A DNA stretch of 64,000 nt, taken from assembly GCF_030272615.1 (NCBI RefSeq), contig NC_081406.1, forward strand, positions 259,647,386-259,711,385, in the 5' to 3' direction. A program made the translations under genes and the position numbers. This document shows, in pieces, positions 47,221 to 57,989 of this stretch. Every line of letters starts with the position of its first letter. Position 1 is the first letter of the stretch. A model generated the notes under the pieces. It saw nothing but the letters and a program-made list of their open reading frames with translations. It was not told the origin of the DNA and did no database searches. The stretch is from Cryptomeria japonica. Taxonomy: Eukaryota; Streptophyta; Pinopsida; Cupressales; Cupressaceae.

Positions 47221-47795
47221 TCCTTTATTTTCAATAAAATAGCACAATTTTCCTTCTCGACACTTCTTGTATTGTGATATGGATGAATGATTTAATGTCA
47301 TCATTGTTATTTGTGCTTAAATCCTTTAATTATGTCTCATTCAAATATGATTATTGTGAGTAGTTACATGTTAGGTGCAATCTATAGATTGTGCTAGCTG
47401 ATTTTAATAGTTTGCAGTTGTGAAAACAAATTGTTTTCCTTTAGGAAAGCTCTAAATTCATTCATTTCTATGAAATATTGATGCATCACATGTTTAGTTG
47501 AGTTGTGAGTGATTGAAGTCTACTAGTTGAAGGATTTTGTGAGTTAAGCAAGTTGCAGGTCTCGGAAAGAATGTTTGATGCATAACCTCATAGGATAGGT
47601 TTAATTTCAGTATTCCTTCTAACCTTTTTCTCAATATAAATTAGTTTGCAGGAGATTCATTATACAAGAAGTTGACCTATAATCAAGAGATTCACCTTCA
47701 CTTTAAGCAACGCACAGGATCGAAGGTGTTTCCATGTTTCATAGGATTGTTGAGCTTTAAGTTTAGCATCATGGGTGCAATCCTTTGTGACAACA
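47221..47795 (-). repeat. Right arm of the ~1.2-kb inverted repeat
   Basis: Pairs with 46572-47131 across an 89-bp spacer (47132-47220). A transcript through it would fold into a ~560-bp stem. The outer part overlaps the old gypsy spacer sequence, so it probably arose by inverted duplication of that element. Confidence 0.88.
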
Positions 47796-48013
47796 GTTCC
47801 CTCTCCTAAGTATTTATATGTTGAATTGATCATATTTTGCCAGCATTCACCTAATCCTAGGGAGGTGCTTTATCTTGATCATCCTCGTCAAAGATTAAAT
47901 TTATCTAGATGCATAATAATTCTTCTTCATATTATCCACATATGAGATCTTCTATCGTGGTTAATTTGGATGGCGATGTTGATAATAATGATGTGAATTC
48001 TAATGGGGTTCTT

Positions 48014-48110
48014 CCTATAGTGTGCTAGTTAAGTGGTGGTATTGTTGTTGTGGCCACCTAGGTTCAAACCCTCATTGGACCATTGTGATTGTGAGCATGT
48101 GCCTTTATTG
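48014..48110 (+). mobile_element. Possible tRNA-derived SINE head
   Basis: TGTGCTAGTTAAGTGG (48021-48036) resembles the A box, and GGTTCAAACCC (48061-48071) matches the B box of an internal RNA polymerase III promoter, about 30 bases apart. GTGGCCACCTAGGTTCAAAC is reminiscent of plant Au-type SINE heads. No 3' tail or target duplication is seen, partly because an LTR starts at 48173. Confidence 0.4.
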
Positions 48111-48172
48111 ATCTAATGTACTTATGGATTTGAGCCTTAGCTTTGTTATTTGGGGATGAAGTCCCCTATTTG

Positions 48173-49508
48173 TGTTGGACATTGTTGCTACTAGGAAATG
48201 TTGTTGTCATTGATGTCAACATATTCCTATGATTTATTGCTCTGGTGATTGTATATTGGTTTATTGGGATCATGGTTTGGTGTATGGGGTATTTATAGTA
48301 TCAGTATATATTTCTGTACTGGTTTCAATGATCTGAGAATCTTAATTGATCATATCATATGATCCAGTTTGCAGTTTGGTTTTTCTGATCAGTGCTTTCT
48401 AGAGTTCAGTATTTCCTCTGGAATATTCTGGTGTGATCAGATCTTCAACTGAGATTTTCGGAGATTGTTTTGGATGTACTTGTGTATCTTCATTGTATAT
48501 GGTTCATAATTTGGTGCTCCACAAGTTATCATTCTTCATGATAGTTGCTACTATTTGAATATTCTTGAGGTTCAGATGTTGATCGATGAAGATTTGATAA
48601 GTGGTGTTGGTGCAACTATTACTGATGATTCTAATGTGCTTTTTGGTGTTTGCTAATTATTTCCTCTTTTTTTTGATGATCTGCATTGATCATTGTGCAG
48701 GTTTTTAGTGATTTTGTTGAACCGGTGATGTTCTTTGTGTTATGCAGTATTCCTGGTGGTGTAGCGTGTTGCAGTTGATCTTGGCATGAATTTGGTGGTG
48801 TTGTGTGTTTGGAGATTTTATTTAAGTCCTTGTTATATCATGTATATCATTATGTTGGTCTGGTGGTCAATCTTTGTATCGTGTGATGTAATATTGTATT
48901 TGTGAGTTGAGGGTTTGGCTGACCTTATTGTCAAGGTTGATGAATTGTATAAATAGGTGATATAGTCATGTAATTTAGGTGTCAAGGTTGTGTCTGCATT
49001 ATTAGAGAGTGGTGTATGTGCGAACTAAGGGATTCATCTTTTGGTGTGGAGTATTGAGCAGAGATTGGTGAAGAGAAGACATAAGTGCTTAACTAGAATT
49101 GTCATTAGGCATTAGAAGATCCTCTTATTGCAGTTCATTCCTTTTGGATTGTAGTCTGAATCTTGTTGTAAGTTAGTGAGACTTCCTTGAGGGTTGCAGC
49201 CTTTTGAGTTATTGTATCCTGAGTAAGTGAGCTCTAGGTAGTGTGCCTAAATGCTGGTGCATTCCCCATTGTAACTATTTACACATACTACTGCAGAGTA
49301 TCATCTTATTATGGGTAGGTTCCCACCATGGTTTTTCCCTTAACCACATTTTCCACATCAAAATCTTGGTGTTGTGTGTTGTGCTATCAATTTTTTTCTC
49401 TTTGTTATTGCTGCAAATTATCAGATTTGCTTTTGTGGTTAAGTTTGTTAATCCGGTGAACACTAATTCATCCCCCCTCTTAGTTTTCCTTCATCATTGT
49501 TGCCAATA
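48173..49508 (+). mobile_element. Solo copia-type LTR with degenerate 3' end
   Basis: Starts TGTTGGACATTG and shares TTGTCATTGATG and GTTGGTGCAACT with the solo LTR at 28443-29658, so it is a related family. A TATAAATA box is at 48948-48955, GGTTTTTCCC near 49334 and the pyrimidine run CCCCCCTCTTAGTT near 49472. If it ends at 49508 the terminus is TA instead of CA, and the flanks are ATTTG (48168-48172) and GTTTG (49509-49513), one mismatch. Internal element sequence is absent. Confidence 0.65.
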
Positions 49509-49689
49509 GTTTGTAACCTCATCAGTTTACAGCTCTAGGTCAAAAGTGTTTCATGTGGAGACAAAAGGCGTGTCATGACAACATCACTAGTCACATTAAA
49601 AAGTTTACTCGACACTTATTTAAACAAAATTTATGTGAATTCTAATGATTTTGATGTTATGTATAAAGTTGAGATTAATCATGAGTTAT

Positions 49690-49887
49690 CTTAAATATTT
49701 TCAAAAGCTTTAACTTTAGCTCCTAGTGACAAATATTCATCATTAGAGCATGGTCCTTGTTTGATACTAGTGATAGCTCCATCTACTATATTAGTTGTGG
49801 CTCCTCTAGCATCTTTTCCACCATCTCTAAATGATGTTGAGCAAGATTGGAAGGTGGATGATTTTCTACATTATCTTCACTCATGAA
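49690..49887 (+). pseudogene. C-terminal scrap of an old retroelement polyprotein segment
   Basis: A plus-strand reading with ALTLAPSDKYSSLEHGPCLI and PLASFPPSLNDVEQDWKVDD, closing DFLHYLHS and a stop at 49885-49887. It is Ser/Pro-rich and fits spacer sequence of the old gypsy element seen at 29664 and 45945. Low information; no domain is named. Confidence 0.35.
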
Positions 49888-50769
49888 GTAGATTCTTTTG
49901 TTTGTTTGCTTGCATGTAATGTGATCCCATAATGTGATGCTTAGCATGTCTTTGTGTTTTGTTAAAATTTCTTTGGATGACCATTGTTGCTTGATTGGCA
50001 TAAGGCAACGAAGGGACATTAATTTTCATGACATTCCTCTTTTGTATCTCACTTATTATATATATTGTATACATGTTGTATTGTAAATGTGCTCTTGTTT
50101 TAAATGTGCTTTTGTGTTGTGTACTTGGGGACGATCCAAAGCAGTGAGATCTTTTTTATCTCTTCCATGTTGACCCAAAAAGACTTGTGTTGCTAATCTT
50201 ATGTGCTCTTCTTCCATTGTGAACATAGTTCCACTACCTTCAGGGGGTGGCAGGGGGGTGAGGTCCATTCATATAATCATACTTGATATACATGATTTAT
50301 ATGATGCACATATTGATCCCATATAGTGGATCCATTATGTTCTCTTTCATGTCTTGTGACTTTTGCCTTTGATTTGCCTAGATGCTTGGGCACATTTCAT
50401 TGTATTGATGTGCTTGTCTTTTGGATGCATGTATGCTACCTTAAATAAATTGATCTTGGTAAGGCATACACAATCACTTTAATATGGGGGCATACACTTT
50501 TCTACATGTTACACTTAGTGCACACACCACAAGGTTTTATTTGTACACTTTGATCACACACCATGATATGTTGGTGCATGCTACAACACCCATTTTGTGG
50601 GTATGTGCAGGATCATGGTGTGCCAAAACAAGCCCTTAAGTGGCAATGAAATTTCAAAAAATCAAAGTTATGCAACTTGACATGAAAATTTGAATAAGTT
50701 ATGAACATTATTTTTAAACCCATAGGAGGAGAGAGGTGATCGAGGGTAATTGAGGGAAAGAAATAATGT
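49888..50769. other. Noncoding region
   Basis: No gene is supported. It contains TTTAATATGGGGGCATACAC near 50480, which looks like a purine-tract motif but is not followed by a recognisable LTR. Confidence 0.4.
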
Positions 50770-51144
50770 GAGAGAGAGTTGGGTGTAATTAGAAGATAAG
50801 AAGAGAGGGAGAAGATTAAGTATCAACAAAAGGAGAGAGGGAGAGATATGGAGAGAGGTGAAGAGAGTGATAGAGAGAGGATAATTAGGGGGAGTGGAGG
50901 GGGAGAGCGAAGTATTAACAAAGAGATGGAGAGAGAGGGTAATCAGGGGGCTCTTTCCCCATCTCACCCCCTCTTCCTTTGTTGATACTCCCTCCCTCTC
51001 TCTCTCCTCCCCTCCCCTTCCCCTAATTACCTTTTCTCTAGACCTCTCTCTTTGAACCTCTCTCCCCATCTCTCCCTCTCTCCCTTTGTTGATACTTTAC
51101 CATCCCCCCTCTCCTCTCAACCCCTAATTACCCCCAACTCTCTC
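50770..51144. repeat. Back-to-back purine/pyrimidine inverted repeat
   Basis: A GA-rich arm (50770-50948) meets a CT-rich arm (50950-51144) with almost no spacer. Beyond composition, specific words pair: GAGAGAGTTGGGTGTAATTA with TAATTACCCCCAACTCTCTC, and AAGTATCAACAAAAGG with CCCTTTGTTGATACTT. It is therefore a true inverted repeat. Confidence 0.85.
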
Positions 51145-51203
51145 TAATTCTCTCTTCCCCAAATACAATATCTCTATCATAACTATCCTCACCTCTAACG
51201 TTA

Positions 51204-54203
51204 CCATATGACCCCTTAGGTGTCGTTAGGGGTCATATTGTGTCCTAACAGGTCATATGGTGTCCTATGAACCCTTAGGACACCATATGATTTCATTATG
51301 GGTCATATGGTGTGCTAAGGGGTCATATTGTGTCTTAAAGGGTCATATGGTGTCCTATGACCCCTTAGGACACCATATGACCCCTTAAAACAATGTATGG
51401 TGTCATTATGGGTCGTATGGTGTCCTAAGGGGTCATAAGGTATCCTATGACCCCTTAGGACACCATATGGTGTCGTTAGGGTTTATATGGTGTGATAAGG
51501 GGTCATAAGATATCATATGACCACTAAGGACACCATATGACCCCTTAGGTGTTGTTAGGGGTCATTTTATGTCCTAAGGGGTCATATGGTGTCCTATGAC
51601 CCCTTAGGACACCATATGGTTTCATCATGGATCATATGGTTTGTTATGACCCCTTAGAAAACCATATGGTGTTGTTAGGGGTTGTATGGTGTGCTAAGGG
51701 GTCATATTGTGTCTTAAGGGGTCATAGGATGTCATATGACCACTTAGGACACCATATGACCCATTAGGTGTCGTTAGAGGTTATATTATATCCTAAGGGT
51801 TTATATGGTGTCCTATGACCCCTTAGGTGCTGTTAGGGGTCATATTGTGTCCTAACGGGTCATATGGTGTCTTATAACACCTTAGGACACCCTATGGCAT
51901 CTTATAACCCCTTAGCATACCATATGGCATCATTAGGGGTTATATGGTGTGCTAAGGGGTCATATTGTGTCTTAAAGGGCCATAAGACATCATATGACCC
52001 CTTAGGATACCATATGACCCCTCAGGTGTTTTTAGGGATCCTATTATGTCCTAAAGGGTCATATGGTGTCTCATGACCCTTTAGGACACCATATGACACC
52101 TTGGACACCATATGATGTTGTTATGGGTCTTATGGTGTCCTAAGGGGTCATATGGTGTTCTATGACCCTTTAGGACACCATATGGTGTTTTTAGGGGTCA
52201 TATGGTGTGCTAAGGGGTCATATGGTGTCCTATGACCCCTTAGGACACCATATGACCCTTTAGGTATTGTTAGAGGTTGAATATTGTGTCTTAATGGGTT
52301 ATATGGTGTCCTATGACCCCTTAGGACACCATATGGTGTTGTTAGGGGTTGTATAGTGTGCTAAGGGGTCATATTGTGTCCTAAGGGGTCATAGGACATC
52401 GTATGACCCCTCCTTAGACACCATATCATCCATTAGGTTTTGTTAGGGGTCATACTATGTCCTAAGAGGTCATATGGTGTCCCGTGACTCTTTGGGACAC
52501 CATATGACCCCTTAGGACATCATATGGTGTCGTTATGGGTCTTATGGTATCCTAATAGGTCATATGGTGTTCTATAACCCCTTAGGACACCATATGACCC
52601 CTTAGGGAACTATGTGACATCATTAGGGGTCATATTGTGTCGTAAGGGGTCATATGGTGTCCTATGACCCCTTAGGACACTTATGATGTTGTTAGGGGTC
52701 ATATTGTGTTCTAAAGGGTCATATGGTGTCTTATGATCCCTTAGGACACAATATGGTGTCATATGGTGTCCTAAGGGGTCATATGGTGTTCTATGACCCC
52801 TTAGGACACCACATGGTGTTGTTATGGGTCATATGGTCTCCTAAGGGGTCATATGGTGTCTTATGACCCCTTAGGACACCATTTGGTGTTGTTATGTGTC
52901 GTATGGTGTCATAAGGGGTCGTATGGTGTTCTATGACCCCTTAGGATACCATATGACCTCTTAGGACACCATATGATGTCGTTAGAGGTCATATGGTGTG
53001 CTAAGGAGTCATATGGTGTCCTATGACCCCTTAGGTGTTTTTAGGGCTTATTTTGTGTTCTAAGGGGTCATATGGTGTCCTATGACCCCTTAGGACACTA
53101 AATGACATTGTTATGGATCATATTATGTCCTAAGGGGTCATATGATGTCTTATGACCCCTTAGGACACCACATGGTGTCATTATGGGTCGTATGGTGTTC
53201 TAAGGGGTCATATGGTGTTTTATGACCCCTTAGGGTACCATATTATGTTTTTATGGGTTGTATGGTGTCCTAAGGGGTCATATGGTTTCCTATGACCCCT
53301 TAGGACACCATATGACCCCTTAGGACACCATATGGTGTCATTATGCATTGTATGGTGTCCTAAGGGGTCATATGGTGTCATTAGGGGTCGTATGGTGTCC
53401 TATGACCCCTTAGAACACCATATGACCCCTTAGGTATCATTAGGTGTGATTTTGTGTCGTTACAAGTCATATGGTGTCCTATGACCCCTTAGGATAGAAT
53501 ATGACCCCTTAGGTGCTGTTAGGGGTCATATTGTGTCCTAATGAGTCATATGGTGTCCTATGACCCCTTGTGCACCATATGGAGTTGTTAGGGGTTGTAT
53601 GGTGTGCTAAGGCATCATATTGTGTCCTAAACGGTCCTAGGACATCATATAACCCCTTAGGACACCATATGACCCCTTAGGTATCGTTAGGGGTCATATT
53701 ATGTCCTAAAGGGTCATATGATGTCTCGTGACACCATATTACCCCTTAGGAAACCATATCATGTTGTTATGGGCCTTGTTGTGTTCTAAGGGGTCATATG
53801 GTGTTATATGACCTCTTAGGACACCATATCATGTTGTAAGGAGTCATATGGTGTCCTATGACCCCTTAGGTGTTGTCAGGGGTTGTATTGTGTCCTAACA
53901 AGTCATATGGTGTCCTATGACCCCTTAGGACATGATATGACCCCTTGGGACACTATATGGTGCTATGGGTCGTATGGTGTCCTAAGGGGTCATATAGTGT
54001 CCTGTGACCCCTTAGGACACCATATGACCCTTTTAGGATGCCACATTGTGTTATTAGGGGTCATATGGTGTCCTAAGGGGTAGGACACCATATGACCCCT
54101 TAGGAGACCATATGGTGTCATTAGGGATCATATTATGTCCTAAAGGGTCATATGGTGTTCTATGACCCCTTAGGACACCATATAACCCCTTAGGAGACCA
54201 CAT
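51204..54203. repeat. 3-kb array of alternating inverted ~20-mers
   Basis: Built from CATATGGTGTCCTAAGGGGT and its complement-like partner ACCCCTTAGGACACCATATG, mixed with TGTCGTTAGGGGTCATATTG segments. Local units of about 60-90 bp recur in variable order. Both orientations alternate along one strand, so hairpins such as CCTATGACCCCTTAGG form everywhere. No coding frame is meaningful. Confidence 0.95.
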
Positions 54204-54219
54204 GTACTAAGTTTCAAAT

Positions 54220-55315
54220 AAGGAGAGATATAAGGGTGAAGAGAGATGAAGATCTAAAGAGAGGGAGAAGAAATAAAGGAAAATGACATAAATAGAGATA
54301 TAGATATGAAGGAGTATGAAGTGAGAGGGAGAAAAACTAAAGGATAAGGATGGATAGAAAGAGGTAGACATATCTAGATATTGAAAAGGAGATAGGAAGA
54401 TAGAGATAAAAATGAAGATAAAGGGAAAGGGAGATGAATAGATATAGAGAAAGAGAGAGGTAAAGACATATAAATATATAAAGAGATGGAGAAAAATGGA
54501 TGGAGAGGGGTAAAGAGAGTGAGATAAAAATAGGAAGAGAAATATCGATAGATAGAGAGATATAGATAGTGCAAGAGAGTGAGAAAGAGAGATAGAGATT
54601 ATAGATAGCGATAGATAGAGAGGGAGAGAGAGAAAGAGGGAGATATAGAGATATATAAAGGAACTATAGAGAAGGATGGGGGGAGAGAGATTGAGATATA
54701 TAAAGAGGGAGTAAATAAAGAGATAAAAGTAGAGAAAGGGAAAGATACTTCAAGAGGGCGATAGAGGAAGAGACAGAGAGGTAGATTAATCATGTATAGG
54801 GGAAGATATATAAAGATAGAGGAACATATAGAAAGAGAGATTGATAGGGAAAGAGATGGAGATAGAGATAGATATGGATAGAAAGTGATAGAGAGAGTAA
54901 GACAAATGGAGGGAGAGATGGAGTGAATAAGTGAGATTTAGAGATAATGAGATATAAATATACATGAAGATAAATCTATAGGGATATAGAGATAGAGGGG
55001 ACAAGATAGGGAGAGAAAGGAGATGATAGAGACAAGTAATAGATAAGTATAGGTAGGATAAGGTAGAGGAGGGAGATAAATAGAGAGAACAGAGATTATT
55101 AGAGAGATATATATAAATAAGGAGTGACAATGATGGAGTGGGAGAGGGAGAGATAGGAATAGAAAGATGGAGATATATGTAGAGATGCATGTAACTTGGG
55201 AATTTATTTATCTAGATGGGATGAGAAAAGAAGTGAAATAAGTAGAGAAGAAAGAGATAGATAAAATATATTTATATAAGTATAGATAGACAAGTGATAG
55301 ATAAAGGAGGTGATA
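54220..55315. repeat. GA-rich low-complexity tract, 1.1 kb
   Basis: Plus strand almost purely GAGA, GATA and GGAGA words (AGAGAGATAGAGAT types). It flanks the 20-mer array on the right, mirroring the CT-rich arm on the left. Confidence 0.9.
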
Positions 55316-56202
55316 GGAAAAAAATGCGACTTTGTATGCAAAATTGTGAGTATTTAAAGTTTTAAAATTGAAGGACTAACTTCATATGATTATAATTAAT
55401 GTTTGGTCTATAATATCATATAATTACCTTATCCATTTGATAGGTCTCTGAATTACCTTTCCAACGCTTGTAAAAGATCAAAATTTGATAAGAAACGCAA
55501 AAGTTATGCCCATTTTACTAAACTATACTTTTTATGTTGAGAAAATCGGATATCTGTTTTGTTTAGTCGGATATCCATTAATATCGGATATTAATGGATA
55601 TCTGATTAACCAAATTCAAATTTTGGCCGACCCAAAATAAAAGTCAAAGCGGATTTTGGCATGTTTGGAAAAGTTTAAAACGTGTTTTTTTCTCCATTGC
55701 CACTTTTGGCCCCCCATGATCTTGCAGATACCCTTGTAGTCAGTTTTTGTTCAGATTACTTTGAAAGACGAGGTATTGTTTTGTCATTTTTATGTTTGGT
55801 GCATGTTGCATCGCCCATTTTCCAATTGCTTTTTGTCAGTTATTTAAAAAACCAAGGTTTTTCTTTGTAATCTCTCTTTGTGTTAACATAACTCATAGTA
55901 AGCAACTACTTAATAGACCAAGAAGTCATGTCTCTTTTCTTTCTATCTCTTCTCATATGTCTCATAGTAAGCAATTCCTTACCAGGCCTAAAAGCCATAT
56001 CTCTTCTTCTTTCTTGCATGCTTCATGTGTTGATCATTCTACTCCTTTTATCTTGATATTTTAGATTGATGAGACCTAAGTCCTTTAGGGCTTCTAGTGT
56101 TTCTTATCTCTTTAATATTTTGGTGAAATTCTGTCAATGCTATCTTATTCTTTATTGAGAGTTAAAGCATAAGATCATAATCCTGCTAAAGTGGGGGCTA
56201 AA
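55316..56202 (+). other. 3' interior of an older gypsy element, noncoding
   Basis: No gene. It holds the palindrome at 55568-55604, a ~70-bp tandem duplication (CATAGTAAGCAACTACTTAA at about 55903 and CATAGTAAGCAATTCCTTAC at about 55963), and a purine tract AAAGTGGGGGCTAAA at 56188-56202 just before an LTR start. Confidence 0.5.
55568..55604. repeat. 37-bp near-perfect palindrome of CGGATATC/ATTAAT words
   Basis: Starts CGGATATCCATTAATATCG and mirrors to ATTAATGGATATCTG with one or two mismatches. A further CGGATATCTG lies at 55547-55556. Confidence 0.85.
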
Positions 56203-56685
56203 TGTAGTGGTATAAATTGTATCCTCGTACAATTTTATATCCATTTGTACCTCACTTTATTGTTTCTCCTTTCTTGTCCTCAATTATGTTTAATTCTACA
56301 CAAATGGTGCTTCAATCTGATGTTTTAGCCTTCTATCTCTCACTAACTCTATTCTAGCACTAGGAAAACTAGACTACCTAGACACCTAGCACTATAGTCC
56401 AGCCAAACATGGCCCAAATTTGAACTTTCAAATTGTCAAAAAAAATTAGGCAAGAAAGTGCTCTCAATGGAGGCCTTCTTTGAAATTTTAAACATGTTTC
56501 ATGAGGTTAGGTATAATAGCAAGCCTTATCCCATCGTTTGACACATATGTCATCAAGAAATTCAATTCACATCAAGAAATTCAATTGAGCAAGCAATCAA
56601 GAATCTTCAAGATTGTGAAGGAGAGGTCAATTATTCAGACTTTCAAACATTCAATATGACTTTCAAACATTCAAACATTCAATTA
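56203..56685 (+). mobile_element. Truncated 3' LTR of a Ty3/gypsy element
   Basis: Begins TGTAGTGGTATAAATTGT directly after the purine tract at 56188-56202. It is cut at 56686 by the copia element. The start resembles LTRs of abundant conifer gypsy elements (from memory). Short direct repeats lie near its right end (ATCAAGAAATTCAATT twice at 56552-56588; ACTTTCAAACATTCAA at 56638 and 56659). Confidence 0.6.
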
Positions 56686-57925
56686 GTCAGGCAATGATGA
56701 GATCATGATTTTTTAGATTGTTTTAACATCATACATATGTTGTAAATTGTAAAGGTTAATACTATACTATGTTATCAAGCAAAGAACCTAGTCGGTAAAC
56801 CCTAAGGTTATCGCTATCGGTTAATGAAGGCAGAATGTCTACCGAGTGAAGTTTAGTATTCACTGAGTTGTTACCGAGATGTAATTGAGCTATAACAGAA
56901 TGCATTAAATGTTTACATGCGGTATTTAATGAAGGAAGCTGATGAGATGGAACTGATTAAATGATTGGTGAGTCATGGAAGAAGTTTGTTAACAAATCTA
57001 AGGCAATGGAAAGTCGGCATGAATATCTACAGCTTAGATTGAACTGCAATACCTTGGCACAAGTTCCAAGACTATTATGCAAGTTCCAAGGTGGGGTAAA
57101 ACATTTTCAGATCGAAAGATGCATTGAACCTGGATAAGATTAAAGATCTGATGGCTATGATTGATCATGGGAAATGTGATCAAGGAGATTATGCGGTTAT
57201 CTAATTGTTTATAAATAGGAAATTGTTGATAAACAATGTATGCGGGCAAGTGTATGCATAGGGATGCTACATAGTGATTACCGAGCACAGAAGCTTGAAG
57301 ACCTGTTAGAATAACAGAGTATAGAAGCCCAAAAGATAGACAAGATTAGTTCTATGTCTAGATTGTATTGAACAAATAAGAATCTGCTTTAGCATTTTAG
57401 ATGTGAAGTTGCAGATAGATTTTTATTACTGTTGTTTTGTGAAAGTGACAGAAAATATCTTAACCGAGTGGACTTAACAGTCTTATTTGTAAAACCCTCT
57501 AGCAAGGTGACATTCAGATTGAGTGTTTGAAATCCTTTAACAAGCTCACTTCTAACAAGGTGAAAATCCTAATAGATCTGAGGGAAATCCCTTAACCGGG
57601 TCACATCTAGCAATGTGTTTGTAATCTTTAACAGGATTTTCTTTTAACCGAGCATACTCTAGAAGAGTATATTTCTTAGTGGGTCCGAAATCCCATAGTG
57701 GTTTTTCCCTATTTGGGTTTCCATGTTAAATCTAGTGTTATGAGGTTTATGATGTTTATATGCTTTTGAGTTTGCATGTTTGACAGTTTTGGGTTATATT
57801 ACTGAATTATATGTTACCAAGGTTGAATCTAGTGTTTTTATGGATGTTTAAGTTTGTATGATTCACCCCCCCTCTCATCTTGTTGGTTATTGGATCTGTA
57901 CTTATATTAAGTATCAAAACTATCA
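56686..57925 (+). repeat. 5' LTR fragment of the copia element
   Basis: Runs from GTCAGGCAATGATGAGATC to the LTR end AAAACTATCA. It includes TATAAATA at 57210-57217 and the motif GTGGTTTTTCCC near 57708. The LTR-initial 273 bp are missing, so the outer edge at 56686 is a breakpoint. Confidence 0.9.
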
Positions 57926-57927
57926 AT

Positions 57928-57939
57928 TGCTATCAGAGC
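57928..57939 (+). other. Copia primer binding site
   Basis: TGCTATCAGAGC differs by one base from TGGTATCAGAGC, the complement of the 3' end of initiator methionine tRNA used by most plant copia elements. It starts two bases after the LTR. Confidence 0.8.
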
Positions 57940-57989
57940 TTTGGACTTCAGAAGGAAAGTTTAAAGGCACTTGAGTTAAAGATCCAAAG

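Noticed and set aside
51864-52076. Short open frames within the 20-mer array
   Set aside because: Forced by the repeat unit; differing frames, no conserved start or codon pattern.
51204-54203. CRISPR-like array
   Set aside because: Repeats alternate in orientation, have no unique constant-length spacers, and the context is plant retroelements.
54374-55190. Minus-strand open frames rich in Ser, Leu, Tyr, Ile
   Set aside because: Translation of the GA/CT low-complexity tract; the long frame is a composition effect.
57034-57288. Minus-strand frame repeated at 63300-63605
   Set aside because: Same LTR sequence in two copies, antisense to the TATA region; no support as a gene.
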